Shown here: positions 52,501 through 62,615 of the stretch, in pieces
Layout: the number at the start of each line of letters is the position of its first letter
Numbering within the stretch: position 1 is the first letter of the stretch
NCBI RefSeq assembly: GCF_000003815.2
Contig: NC_049986.1
Span: 365,000 to 428,999, forward strand
DNA length: 64,000 nucleotides
Reading direction: 5' to 3'
Source: Branchiostoma floridae
Taxonomy: Eukaryota > Chordata > Leptocardii > Amphioxiformes > Branchiostomatidae
Program-made: the position numbers and the translations under genes
Notes under the pieces: generated by a model
Databases searched by the model: none
Seen by the model: the letters and a program-made list of their open reading frames with translations, nothing else
What the model was told of the DNA's origin: nothing

Positions 52501-55500
52501 TTTGATGAATTAACTGTTAAGAAACAAAACTCAATATGATATCGTACATAAAATTCATGTAAGCAACGTCTTTGTTGTGTCTACCATGTATGTAATATGT
52601 ATTAAAGTCTTAATATGAAAAAAAAACCGCGATTATAGATTTTCCTCATTAATCATTACCTCCATGAAATGTCATGAAGGTTATATTTTCAGTAGCGTTT
52701 GTCTGTGTGTCTGTCACCAAGATAACTTAAGAACGGCTTGGTGTATTGGTTTCATACTTGGTGTGTTGGTAGGGTGTGACAAAAGCTGGACATGATTAGA
52801 TTTTGGGCCCCCTAGCAACTCCCCTTGGTGCTGCAGCGCAACTTCCGGTTTTGCTATTTTGTGTTTTGAGCAAGCTATGGTCACGATTTTTGGGTATTAG
52901 ATAGCTCTTGTGCTCAGGAAAAAGTGACATAAGTTTGGGCCCCCTAGCGACTAGGTTTGGGATAGCAGGGGCATTTTTGTCAAAAGAGGATGACTCAAGA
53001 AGGAAACAACGGATTTTTATGATTTTTGGTATGAAAGTACATTACACAATATTGTATAAGATGGAATACTAATTAAGCAAACGTAGAGTACATTTGCATA
53101 ATTAATGATAATATTCTATCATGGCATTTTTTTTATTGTATCTGTTGTCCGGGACAAGATATGGTCTTGACATATAGGTGGTAGATAGCTTTTAGGGTCA
53201 TGAGAAAAGTAGGACAAGTTTCAGCCCCCTAACATGTAATTTTTGAACTGCAGGGGAGTTTTTATCGGGACATTCCAGAGAGGATAACTGCAGAAAGGAA
53301 CGACGAATTGCAATCATTTTAGGGATGCAGGTGGCTTGGGCAAAGATGCTCAGAATGATATACATGTTATGCTAATGAGGACTTAATTTGCATAATTGAT
53401 GAGAGAAATGTATAATTTCCATGAAAGGACTTAAAGAAATTTATGATAGGTTGAACATAAGCAGATAACAAATATCCAAATCAGGAACTGATTTACATAA
53501 TATATCTAAAAAATGCAAAACCGCCTAATGATTAATGATGGGAATTTTATACTTGTGACATGTGTAAGTTAGTCAATCATGAACTTAACCATGCATAAAT
53601 CATGTAAATGTTTCAATAATTTGCATAAAATTTACAAAAGCTCTAAATATTTCATGGAGGTATGAGGTCGCCGAACTCTAGTTCAAATTAAATTCTAAAA
53701 TGAAGAATTTGTATCTCATTGTGTTTATCTCTGTCAAAGCTACATGAATACTGAATGTAATTGTTATCGCTTCTTTTTAGTTCCAAAGCAAGGTGCAAGT
53801 GGGCCCGAACCTACCTCCTTTTCTCCCGTAAGTGAAACGCTATTTGCAACCCCGAAATCAAGACATACGTTAGGTTCAAACGTTATCCCAAATTTGCAGA
53901 TTCTGAAGTAGATGGATATGAATACATACTCAAGATCGTGATTAAGTGCTGAACCATTTATGAACAAAACCTCATAACAAATTCAATAACCTATCGGTAT
54001 GAATCGCAGAAATGGAAACACCGTCATCAGCTGACTGGACCCAACTTGGGCAAATTGCTTGTTTACGATCTTGGTCAGTTCCACAAACTTGACATCATCG
54101 TACTCGTAGCGTTTCCCGAACACCATGGAGCAGATGATGTTAGCGACTGACACATTCAAGTTGTCGGCGATGTCACGTAGATGTACGTCCCCTTGTTCTG
54201 ACAACTATCGAAGTAAACACAACATAGGTGAGACTGTTCACTTATACCAGGCTTGTGTCTATGTAAACGAGTTAAAGTATTATGAATAATTCTCATATGA
54301 TAATGCAATTAAGGTTCTTTTTGCATGAATTGTCTTCTCTACCAAACTAGCGCAAGGCATAAAAGCATAAGTTATCAAATAAGGCTAATGTATTGTTTCC
54401 TCATAGTCATAGATCATCTAAATGTGACCCTTATTTGCATAATTTATTACCTACTTAGCTTCGTAATACCACGTGTATAGAAATTCTCATAATTATCCAA
54501 ATGGGGTCATCATTTTCAAAATTTATATGGATCGATGTTTCTCTAAAATTCCTATCTTGGATTTACAAAATGTCTGCTCATAAAAAAATAAAATTCTGCA
54601 AATATGCGTATTCTCAGAAACAGCACACAAGCAGCGGTCATACTCAACCATCCACATTTTTGCGAACCTATTGGACATTCTAGCATTCTTGAGGACACAC
54701 TTCTGAATAATTCCTAGAATCCTTGTAGAGTGTACTGTATAGCATTAGGCTTGCCCTTAGAATATCGCCAATAGTACCTTCAGGCAGAGCTGACGAGCCT
54801 CGTCTCTGATGTTCTCTTCCATACTGCCTGGTCCCATTCTCATCCCCAAGGTTCTCAGCGCACTGTAGGCAAACTTACGTTTTTCCTTGTAGGCTTGGTT
54901 GAATTTTGCAAGCGCGATGTCTGTGAGATAAATGCGCGCGCGGATATCAACGACTGAAAAAAAAAAGTGTCTTCCTGTTTTAGATATTGTTCGTTCAGTA
55001 TTGTAATGTACTAGTATATAGCGCAAAGAACTATTCCTACTATATTTGGAAAACTGGTGGTACAGTAAAGGTGACTTAGAAATTCGGCAATTTTATGGTG
55101 ACAGTTTGATAGTAATTTCAAAACGGCTTGGGCTACGGTCACCAAATTTGTAGATGACGTACTCTTAGAGTTTTATATTTTCTGTAATCATGGTATCGTT
55201 ATGACGTGTCATGACGCAATTATGACGTCATGATACATTTTGGGGGTAAACCGCCTAAATACGGAATTTCCGTTATGCTTAAAGGTATTAAGCAAAAAAA
55301 AACTATTATTGATATTCAAGTCTGACAAGACGACGCCGTCGCCAATATGACGTCAGAAATGACGCCATACGTCCACCATCTTAGATCGGCTAGCTTACAT
55401 TTTCTAAAATACTTTTTTTTCTGCACATAACCAAAAAATTCAATAAAAATGGACTAAAACGGAGCAAATGAATGTGTGAAAAAAAATAAAAGATGCTGAC

Positions 55501-55799
55501 GGAATCTGGGTGAAAATTACCGTCGCTAATGAGATAATCGACAATCTTGGATTTTTACCCATGACGTCATCAAATTAGCATATATTATCAATATTTAATC
55601 ATACATGTAATATAGGGTGACATAAGATTTAATGATATAGGAAAAGAACATTGAAACCTCATTATTTAAACTGAAATCACTAGATTTGGTAAAATATGCC
55701 TGTGAGAAATATTTTTTACGTAAACAATGTTTTATTAGAAGTCATCAACTTTCGTATCCTAGCACGTCAAAGTTGGCACGGATACTTTTAGACCCCCCC

Positions 55800-55847
<48 letters not shown>

Positions 55848-56313
55848 TTCTGATAGAGTACTGACAGGATATCATAAAGCCAAAAACTGGTAGTTATAAT
55901 ATATTGGTGAATACGAATACTGAAGAGAATAACACACGTACAAAATAAATAAACACGTACCTTTTCCTGAGCCAGTGACCAGATTCAGCACATAGTTGTT
56001 TGGCCTGCTGGAGAAAGCGTCCTTGTAGTCCACAAGCGCCTCTTTGATGGCCCGGTAGCCGTTCAGAACCACCACGTCTTCCATCCCCATTCTAACAGTG
56101 TACACGTCGCCATACCGTTTCCTCCACTCCGTAAGCTTCAGGTGGGGCGCTCGGCCGAGGGACAACAGGTGGCCGACAACAGGCCAGCTCCCACTCGGTG
56201 ACGGTGGGAGGTTCTTACGTCGTTTGAAGAACACGAGCAGGGTGAGGAAAATGACCCAAAACGCCGCAATGGTGCGGATGGAGACTTGAGACAACAACGC
56301 AGAAAACATTGTC
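43410..56313 (-). CDS. Cytochrome P450, CYP2-type, seven coding exons (listed separately)
   Basis: A haem-thiolate monooxygenase, by family knowledge anchored in the endoplasmic reticulum and fed by NADPH-P450 reductase; the substrate cannot be told. The exons join to 499 residues (or 510 with an upstream acceptor in exon 2), normal for the family. In order: anchor helix (AAFWVIFLTLLVF), basic stop-transfer, hinge (LPPSPSGSWPVVGHL), B'-C region (YKEKRKFAYSALRTLG, with Tyr where most have Trp), I helix AGMETT (about 305-310), K helix EIQR (363-366), PERF region (DPERFEPRRF) and haem loop PFCTGRRVCLGE with Cys445 as iron ligand. All catalytic landmarks are present and frames are open, so the gene is likely functional. 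Introns hold many transposons. Subfamily is not assigned. Confidence 0.93.
43729..43864 (-). CDS. P450 exon 6 (PERF region)
   Basis: The acceptor is attccatttaaag and the donor TACTG|GTGAGT. It encodes VLPNLWSAQMDPEFWPDPER, then FEPRRFLDSEGK and ESFMPFCTG. The PERF arginine and the start of the haem loop are visible. Confidence 0.93.
43990..44130. repeat. Three 46-50 bp tandem units in P450 intron 5
   Basis: Unit cttacaaatcagcttttcgt, tttcaaaaacgtctaactca, three times with small changes. Confidence 0.8.
44248..44442 (-). CDS. P450 exon 5 (K helix)
   Basis: The acceptor is taactgttacag and the donor ATGCAG|GTGATT; phase 0 at both ends, 65 codons. It encodes VQVELDSVLGTDHDVPTLAH, then LPYTEATIMEIQRIRAILP and FRGYDIPAGMQ. 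EIQR is the invariant ExxR that pairs with the PERF arginine. Confidence 0.93.
44892..47158. mobile_element. 2.27 kb non-coding TIR element full of caagaaa/tttcttg motifs
   Basis: The left end (aactccacaccacaaaaaat, cttttttcttatttttcttg) is mirrored at the right by cttatctttcttg and attttttgtagtgcagtt. AGAAGC flanks it on both sides (44886-44891, 47159-47164), a 6-bp target duplication. Between the ends dozens of ttcttg/caagaa words recur on both strands, denser near the ends. No transposase frame. A near-palindrome with catgggaa/actcccatcatcctt lies at 45845-45877. It is in P450 intron 4. Confidence 0.75.
47159..47360 (+). mobile_element. Penelope-like remnant with hammerhead-ribozyme-like core
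   Basis: CTGACGA (47166-47172), a six-pair stem II (ggtgtc 47174-47179 with gacatc 47187-47192), GAAA (47193-47196), a four-pair stem III (acgt with atgt) and a GTA cleavage-type triplet (47207-47209) follow in the order of a type I hammerhead. One extra A precedes stem II. The stem I partner upstream is broken up by the TIR element (44892-47158). Such motifs are known from Penelope-like elements; no Penelope protein is seen here. Confidence 0.5.
47440..47830. repeat. Two pairs of tandem units
   Basis: aatatgatcttgtggt ... gggacgacaagagccacaag occurs at about 47470 and 47580. gttgttgcggacttgtcgga occurs near 47685 and 47810. They lie just upstream of the LINE fragment. Confidence 0.65.
47870..48711 (+). 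mobile_element. 3' fragment of a LINE (CR1/Jockey-like C-terminal region)
   Basis: The open frame encodes SWVQKITKKLLSGLGAMGRA, then LLLAHLEYCATAWLP and LDRLVNRAARLITGH. These blocks stand C-terminal to the reverse transcriptase in CR1/Jockey-type elements. The catalytic core is missing (5' truncation). The 3' end has a taaataaagtgaaagtgaaag tail. Inserted in P450 intron 4 in antisense. Confidence 0.8.
48712..50113. other. P450 intron 4, no recognised feature
   Basis: No exon, RNA gene or repeat family is recognised here. Confidence 0.4.
50114..50255. mobile_element. Short MITE with aatctccaacc ends
   Basis: aatctccaaccagatccacg, gtgcg at the left is complemented by gcaccgtaggatctgcttgg, agatt at the right. 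Flank t/tt. Confidence 0.85.
51117..51233. mobile_element. Second aatctccaacc MITE
   Basis: Same terminal repeats as 50114-50255; internal ggctttgatactatcttatg is shared too. A third, half-degenerate relative is at 59600-59683 (aatctgcttggagat end). Confidence 0.85.
51234..52229. other. P450 intron 4 near the acceptor side of exon 4
   Basis: Repetitive attacttctgt/cagtcttctgt and taaggtggtgacatc-type words recur (51240-51660), an old simple-unit repeat; otherwise nothing recognised. Confidence 0.4.
52230..52513 (-). CDS. P450 exon 4 (I helix)
   Basis: The acceptor is gtttcttaacag and the donor GAAGAAG|GTACAT. It encodes VNSSNRILVECINEVHAFLR, then PRDFIDLLFIEIQTQG and IIEDLSVAGMETTANTLRWG. 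AGMETT is the oxygen-activating groove of the I helix. The exon has no early ATG in frame, so a simple ORF scan finds only out-of-frame shadows of it. Confidence 0.93.
52667..53680. mobile_element. 1 kb non-coding element with tacctccatgaaa ends
   Basis: tacctccatgaaatg at the left and tttcatggaggta at the right are inverted. The interior has the gaaggttatattttcagtag, tgtctgtgtgtctgtcac pattern that I associate with a widespread invertebrate repeat. In P450 intron 3. Confidence 0.65.
53991..54204 (-). CDS. P450 exon 3
   Basis: The acceptor is tacttcgatag and the donor CCGATAG|GTTATT. It encodes LSEQGDVHLRDIADNLNVSV, then ANIICSMVFGKRYEYDD and a C-terminal VFPFLRFIPIG. The N-x-x-S-N-x-I-C-S/x-x-x-F-G-x-R-Y pattern is characteristic of CYP2 (helix D-E region). 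Confidence 0.93.
54778..54953 (-). CDS. P450 exon 2 (two possible acceptors)
   Basis: It encodes KFNQAYKEKRKFAYSALRTL, then GMRMGPGSMEENIRDEARQL. Donor TGAAG|GTACTA. Two acceptors keep the frame. One at 54953 follows a strong T tract. One 33 bases further in (exon start 54920, tatctcacag) gives TGSGKDIALAKF, the spacing usual for the family. The upstream one adds eleven residues (VVDIRARIYLT). Confidence 0.88.
55113..55800. mobile_element. Second, truncated copy of the TGACGTCA-bearing MITE
   Basis: gtaatttcaaaacggcttgg, ttttatattttctgtaa and acccatgacgtcatcaaatt match 41060-41560. Both terminal inverted ends are eroded. CRE palindromes remain at 55223, 55348 and 55562. It ends by a (CA)n at 55801-55843. 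In P450 intron 1. Confidence 0.8.
55961..56313 (-). CDS. P450 exon 1 with start codon
   Basis: ATG at 56309-56307, four bases after an acceptor (caaccacag|GACA). It encodes MFSALLSQVSIRTIAAFWVI, the anchor helix, the RRK stop-transfer, the proline hinge and LVTGSGK at the end; donor AAAAG|GTACGT. No other in-frame ATG lies upstream. Confidence 0.93.
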
Positions 56314-56449
56314 CTGTGGTTGAAAACAAATGGGAGGGGGTTGTACCATATTTGCTATTTTTGCACACTATGGTTAAACAAAATTACCATAACCTGTTGA
56401 AGAAACAGAAAAAACCATAACATTTTGAGGAAAGACAAATCTATCTCAC

Positions 56450-56640
56450 CTTGCTCTTAGAGTATGTGTAGCCGTGATACACGTGCAGGAAGATGAAGAA
56501 TCTTAAAGTAAAGCTCAGACAACATGAGAGAGGTTCTTGCTTGTTTTTCAGCTCGTCTTTGCTGCTTGGTTGGCTCCGAATGCCAAAGGGGTCATGTGTA
56601 CCCGGTCGTCCGGTTGTACCAGCGTCCTTGATCTTTTGAT
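56450..56640 (-). promoter_or_regulatory. Probable 5' UTR exon of the P450 gene
   Basis: A strong donor GAGCAAG|GTGAGA on the minus strand (exon end at 56450) pairs with the acceptor just before the start codon to give a 136-bp intron. The upstream limit of the exon is not determined. The 5' flank beyond it is the duplicated segment also found at 40.55-42.95 kb. Confidence 0.55.
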
Positions 56641-58457
56641 CTTGGAATGATCACACAATGGTTCTCAAAAAAGTCTTCAGAGGCTCTTCAAAAAGCTTTC
56701 GACGTTTGAAAATGTCCGTCTCGATACATGTCACCTTGAAATTACATGAACCTACCTCAAAATAATAACCGAGGTACAGCTTATTTGAATTCTTGAAAAG
56801 TCTTCACATTCTCACGCACTTTGTTTGGGAAGCAGTGGTGCATCCAATCACCTTTCCTACCTGACAACCTGCCGTGCTGACCCCAACTGACCTCGAGGTA
56901 AACAATATTTTAGTTCTTTCCCTCGGTTGCAAAGAAACCTGATCTTCTACACAAACTGCTCACTGACGTCACAGGATGACAAAGTAAATTAGGCAAGACA
57001 AGGGTATATGAATCTGTGCGCCCCGGCCCCTGAGTATCAAGTATCTTCTGAACTGTTGTATAAACATTCCGGCGTTTGCATTAAGGTCAGGTACGTATTG
57101 CTGAAGAAAACACACTGACAGGGGACAGCCGTGATCTGTGCTCGCGAGGATCGCTTTTATTAGTAAGGCATTTAGGCCATTCGCGCGGGTAGGTAGGGAG
57201 GTAAAATATCATATTCTTGTTTTTCTATCTGAAGATGATTATAAGTTAACAATATTTCAATTTATTGAATATAGCATAATACCACATTGACAATTGAGTG
57301 AATTTTGACGCCTCCGTTTATTTATTTTATCTATTGAGAGTTTTTAACATGTCGCTGACTGAGACGAGCTTTGAGGAGAAAATATCAAAAGTAAAAAAAA
57401 TCACTTTGTCACATCCTTGTTTTTACCTAAGTTTTGCTAAGTTAATCAGAAATTCTTCGTTTTAATACCATATTTACATACAAAAATGTATCTATAAAAG
57501 GTTAATATTAGAGACGTTCACAAATGTATTTATATACAGTCTCGCCCATACTCTTTGCATATATTTTTTTTTGGCGACGCCTCAGGGGCGAGCCTAATTA
57601 CAGTGTGCGACCGTTTGACAAAAATTCCCAAAATTTCGTAGGCATGTCTGTAATTTTTACAGGCATGCGTAGTAGTATCATCTGAGTATTCCCTGGGGAA
57701 TTTGTTTCGATGACGTTCTTTTATGTGATTTGGAACGATAAGGCCTTTTGATGCATATTTAAAAGATACGACGTTTCTTTTCTTTCTCTTTGCTTTGTTG
57801 AGCACCGGAAACACAGCTACTTTTTTGTTTATGGCAAATAAAAATTATGCGTTGACCTTACCATTTTAACGCATATACCTCACCATTTTAATTCTTTGTT
57901 TCTGTTTTAGACAGTTTTACGTTTTTGTTTCACTTATTGTTTTATCATAAAGACAAATATATTTTTGATTTTTCCAAATCTATTGGATTGTTGAGTAGGT
58001 TGTCCAAATAGTCAAGGAATTGTTCAGTTCTTACTGTTCATCACCGGCAGAATAACTATACAGCACATTATCTTTTGTAAAAGAACACCTGATGTTATGT
58101 AACAAAAGGGGAGGTAAGTTGGTCACACATATAATTTGGATTGTATTCATGAATATCTGGTGTATAGATGTCGTGTATGCCTTCCTTTTACTTATCCGTA
58201 TTGTGTGATGAATGTGACTTGTATAAGGGCATTTATTTGTTTGTGTTACATATCATGTGTGTTTATGTGACTTTTGCTATTTTTTTTCCGCTGTGAGGTC
58301 CATTTGATGTTTTTTTTTGGGGGGGGGGGGTAATATGGGTATACAGCCCAAACCCTCCGCGACCAAGTCAGTGGATTCACTCTGTAGCCTGAGGGTTGTC
58401 ATGACGGCATTTACCTGTTGGCATATAGAAAGAAAAGGGTCAATGCAAAAAAAGTGG
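56641..58457. other. 5' flank of the P450 gene
   Basis: 56640-57560 is paralogous to 40550-42950. 57561-58457 is AT-rich with a ggcgacgcctcaggg block (also near 20598) and a G run (58319-58331). No gene is recognised. Confidence 0.45.
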
Positions 58458-59379
58458 GACTTTCTAACACGTTCACATACCTGACTCCATAATCAAAGTA
58501 TTACACTACAAACTACACAACCTTACATGCTACAGAGGGACTATCTAACACGTTCACATACCTGACTCCATAATCATAGTATTACACTACAAACTACACA
58601 ACCTTACATGCTACAGAGGGACTATCTAACACGTTCACATACCTGACTCCATAATCAAAGTATTACACTACAAACTACACAACCTTACATGCTACAGAGA
58701 GACTATCTAACACGTTCACATACCTGACTCCATAATCAAAGTATTACACTACAAACTACACAGTCAGCCTTACATGCTACAGAGGGACTATCTAACACGT
58801 TCACATACCTGACTCCATAATCAAAGTATTACACTACAAACTACACAACCTTACATGCTACAGAGAGACTATCTAACACGTTCACATACCTGACTCCATA
58901 ATCAAAGTATTACACTACAAACTACACAACCTTACATGCTACAGAGAGACTATCTAACACGGTCACATACCTGACTCCATAATCAAAGTATACACTACAA
59001 ACTACACAACCTTACATGCTACAGAGGGACTATCTAACACGGTCACATACCTGACTCCATAATCAAAGTATTACACTACAAACTACACAACCTTACATGC
59101 TACAGAGGGACTATCTAACACGTTCACATACCTGACTCCATAATCAAAGTATTACACTACAAACTACACAACCTTACATGCTACAGAGGGACTATCTAAC
59201 ACGGTCACATACCTGACTCCATAATCAAAGTATTACACTACAAACTACACAGTCAGCCTTACATGCTACAGAGGGACTATCTAACACGTTCACATACCTG
59301 ACTCCATAATCAAAGTATTACACTACAAACTACACAACCTTACATGCTACAGAGGGACTGTCTAACACGTTCACATACC
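58458..59379 (-). repeat. 81-bp minisatellite, 12 units, each with a minus-strand splice donor
   Basis: Unit gggactatctaacacgttca, catacctgactccataatca, aagtattacactacaaacta, cacaaccttacatgctacag. Units are nearly identical; two carry a short agtc insertion (cacagtcagcc) and one lacks a t. On the minus strand every unit reads GGAGTCAG|GTATGTG, a near-consensus donor, and the rightmost donor adjoins a different sequence (gaccttcGGAGTCAG). Confidence 0.9.
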
Positions 59380-59560
59380 TGACTCCGAAGGTCTCGAACT
59401 GACTGAGCAGACAAGTGTACCTTCCAACTTCAACTAACATAGCAAAAGGGTATCTATTTAGCCAATGAGAAGGCTGATCTAATCCGCCTCAACCAATCAG
59501 GGCTTGACTAGCGAGTTAATATATGTAAGCCCCACCTTCCGTCTAATCTAAAAATAGCCC
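59380..59560 (-). promoter_or_regulatory. Possible upstream promoter and non-coding first exon
   Basis: On the minus strand: two CCAAT-type boxes (gattggttga, cattggctaa), a TATA-like taaatagata, then about 60 bases ending gaccttcggagtcag|gtatgtg. The layout fits a promoter with a short non-coding exon for the P450 or another gene. It is not supported by any reading frame. Confidence 0.35.
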
Positions 59561-60826
59561 TAATTACATGCAGCAGTCATGGACGTTTTAGGTAGTTCAA
59601 TCTCCGGGGTGAGTTAGACACAGTTTGGCTCTTTGGATACTGCCCTGCGTCCGGCATACGTAAATAAATCTGCTTGGAGATGACGGATATTTCGCCTTTT
59701 TTATCGGTCCTTGACTGTGAAAGGTCGCCGACGGACACAAAATATCGTGCTGAGGCAAATACACTCCCTTTGTTAGCTTCTACCAAGGAGCTTTTATAAA
59801 GCCTTTTATAAAAGCTTTTTATAAAATCTCATTGCTTCAATTAGGCTCCACATGTACATGCCACTAGAGAATACCAGAAATTTGTCAAATAGACAGACAA
59901 CGCACCGGGTAACTTAGCCTGCCGAAACCTGGAGTTAGAGACATATTACAGATGTGTTATATGTGTATTTGGCAAATGTTTAAATTTTTCATCTGCATGG
60001 GGAACCTGGTAGAGGCTATTTCTTTGTGTGCGAGTGTGAATATAGTGAACGAAACGGGCTGGCACGCTATATTTTACCAGAATTAACAGCCTCCAGACAC
60101 AGGCAGTCTACAGGCTACAGGATATGAAAAACAACAGTCTTACCTTGTAAATACTGGCGGTAACGAGTCCCTTTCCTAAGACAAAGACATAACGTTAGAT
60201 GTAACTGTTAACTCTCTTGCTTTGACTTGGACGCAGAAGTGTGTACGTGTCTGCTCCGAAAGCTCCAGACATTCCAGACAGACACGTTTGACTGTTATGC
60301 AAATCCAAATTGCTCTGACCAATCAGGAATCACTTCTGACACGCTCACATGAAGGCCTTCTTTTTGATATTTCAGACAATCGTATTTGCGAAAGCTCCTT
60401 ATCCAACCATCCATTCTAGACCCAATGCAAAACAAAAAGCGGAATTAGAAATAAGATAGCTTGAGCGCTTTATCCATAGTATTAAGTTGGTCCGTCTAAA
60501 CCTCAAGGTCAAGATCAAGAGCAACAACAAGAGTGACAGGAGGGTGACACCACGGACAGTGCTGCCGACTTCACTTTGAATCTCCAGATATCTTCATGTA
60601 ACGTTGAGAAATTCATGAAGTCAAACACCCATAAGAGCCCATCTCATTTTCCAAGTCGCGAAATGCCCAAATCTGGGGAAATCATTAGTGGCCTTGCAGT
60701 ACGGACTGGGATATTTTGTCGTAATGGTATATTTACATGGATAACAAGCGACCTCTATTGATTGGTTGCAGTACTGCACTACTCCAATGCGAATGATGCT
60801 GCAGTACTGCCACCGGTTACTAGATG
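59561..60826. other. Intergenic DNA with MITE remnants
   Basis: A half MITE (59600-59683) with the aatctgcttggagat end, and aaggagcttttata at 59786 with nested aaaagctttttata repeats. On the minus strand a 37-base stretch (about 60145-60181) stands between gtcttag and gtaagac, so a small exon there is conceivable. Confidence 0.4.
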
Positions 60827-60892
60827 TATAATATATTCCCACTCACGTTGCCTCAGTGGAGAGTTAAGGACTGGGGTGAGAAGACCGAGGCA
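60827..60892. repeat. Direct repeat, copy 1 of 3
   Basis: ataatatattcccactcacg, ttgcctcagtggagagttaa, ggactggggtgagaagaccg. Nearly identical copies at 61798-61862 and 62616-62680. This copy ends at the gap. Confidence 0.85.
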
Positions 60893-60992
60893 NNNNNNNN
60901 NNNNNNNNNNNNNNNNNNNNNNNNNNNNNNNNNNNNNNNNNNNNNNNNNNNNNNNNNNNNNNNNNNNNNNNNNNNNNNNNNNNNNNNNNNNN
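60893..60992. other. Assembly gap (100 N)
   Basis: Placeholder of exactly 100 N; the repeat directly left of it may explain the assembly break. Confidence 0.99.
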
Positions 60993-61797
60993 ACACTTCT
61001 GTTTACACATTGTTGTTCTCATATCTACGACTCCAGCATGTCTTGCTACAAGCTGGCGACCGTTTATCCTGGTTACCACATTGTTATAGTCAATATCGAA
61101 CTGGACGGTTAAAACCGAGGCTCTGTCCAGCGGATGTTCAACGTATCCTGACTTGCATCTACCTCTGAAGTTACAGTAAGTCATCGGAAAGCTTATCGTT
61201 AACATAAGGCAACACATTGCCATAACAATGTTGCAAAATCAACGACATTGGCTATAAATAAGTACGCAGATACTTAAACATCAGCCAAGAGGGAGATACC
61301 CCACAATGACGCTTACACAACAGCATGAACAACACTGGGAGGAACAACACTCATGTCAGTAGGTCTAAGTTGCATACTTGCATATTAAACTTCAATTCAT
61401 AACAGAACGTACAAGAGGCCAGTATGCGCCACACAGGGGCTCAACTTCCACACACACATCTTCTGAATCCCACAAGCGGTTACTCTGTGAGCACAAACAA
61501 TAGCGTAAGGGTTTGATCTCTCTCAAGATTTCTTAGAGACTAGGTTAAGTTACAACTGAGCTCAAAAGCTATAGCAGAAACAGACCATACAGTATAATTA
61601 ACAACATGAGCGTCTTGAAGTCAGATATGTGAGGGTAGGGTTGGGTGGGAAATATGACCGTACTCAGGAAGGAGAAGCTACGAATGACCTACATGGGAGA
61701 TGGGGGAAAGGTCAGAGGGTAAATGGGGTCAGAGGGATAAGCATCAGGGTAGGGAGACACGTGACTTGTCTGCTCAGCCGTCGGAAAACTTGAATTC
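60993..61797. other. No recognised feature
   Basis: No exon or repeat family is recognised. Confidence 0.4.
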
Positions 61798-61862
61798 ATA
61801 ATATATTCCCACTCACGTTGCCTCAGTGGAGAGTTAAGGACTGGGGTGAGAAGACCGAGGCA
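61798..61862. repeat. Direct repeat, copy 2 of 3
   Basis: Same 65 bases as 60827-60892, followed by atcgtggaatccgagattcc and a G-rich ggtgggtggggg run (61911-61925). Confidence 0.85.
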
Positions 61863-62029
61863 TCGTGGAATCCGAGATTCCATGCTTACCCGTAAAATAC
61901 TTAGGGGGTGGGTGGGTGGGGGGGGTAAAAATTTGACTGCACTTCTTTCCCGTGCTCCCCCCATCTACTAATATCGTCTTCAGCAGAAAAGGTGAAGAAT
62001 TGCTCCGAAACTTGATATCATGTGTTGCG

Positions 62030-62330
62030 CTCTGTTGTTCAGATATAACACAGAAAAGACACCTACACTTGAACAGAACTTTATTGGCCGACAATTGTAC
62101 ATGATATGGCAACTATTATTACACAAAGTACCAAATGACTGACACTCGGTTTTATTCCGACTGCTGTACCACATGAGAAAGAGCCATACACTCTTTGTGT
62201 CTGGTGGTAGGCTGTTCCAGACATTGGGCCCACGGTAGGCTATTGATCTTCTGAAGGTCTCTCGCTTAGGCTTTGGGACAACCAGTTGACTACTTGCTTT
62301 GGTTGTTCGTGTACTCTGGTCCCTGCAGTA
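62030..62330 (-). mobile_element. LINE 3' fragment (minus strand)
   Basis: The frame encodes LVVPKPKRETFRRSIAYRGP, then NVWNSLP, a block found at the C-terminus of CR1/Jockey-type ORF2 proteins. Only this end is left. Confidence 0.65.
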
Positions 62331-62615
62331 CATAAACATCTAGCGCAAGTAGGGTGGTAGTTGCATATAACTTCGGAGCTTTGGATAATCCACACAGATC
62401 GGAGATATCCCTCTGGTGAAAAGCGGCTACACTAGAAACCTACATTGCCTCTGACCGTGAACTGTAGCTAGACTAGTCTACTCTTGCTAGGCTGTGTCCC
62501 TCCCGCCCGGCTCATGATTCACTTGTGAATAGAGGGGGAGTTATATCACATGTCATGAACTCACGCGAGTGGAGATCTCGCGAGAGTTCATTCCATTGTG
62601 ATATCATTGGGAATC

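Noticed and set aside
52130-52505. Frames on both strands over P450 exon 4
   Set aside because: They are out-of-frame shadows; the true frame gives the I-helix motif AGMETT with correct splice sites.
58458-59379. Regular array that could be taken for a CRISPR
   Set aside because: The units are directly adjacent, with no variable spacers, in an intron-rich eukaryotic context; it is a minisatellite.
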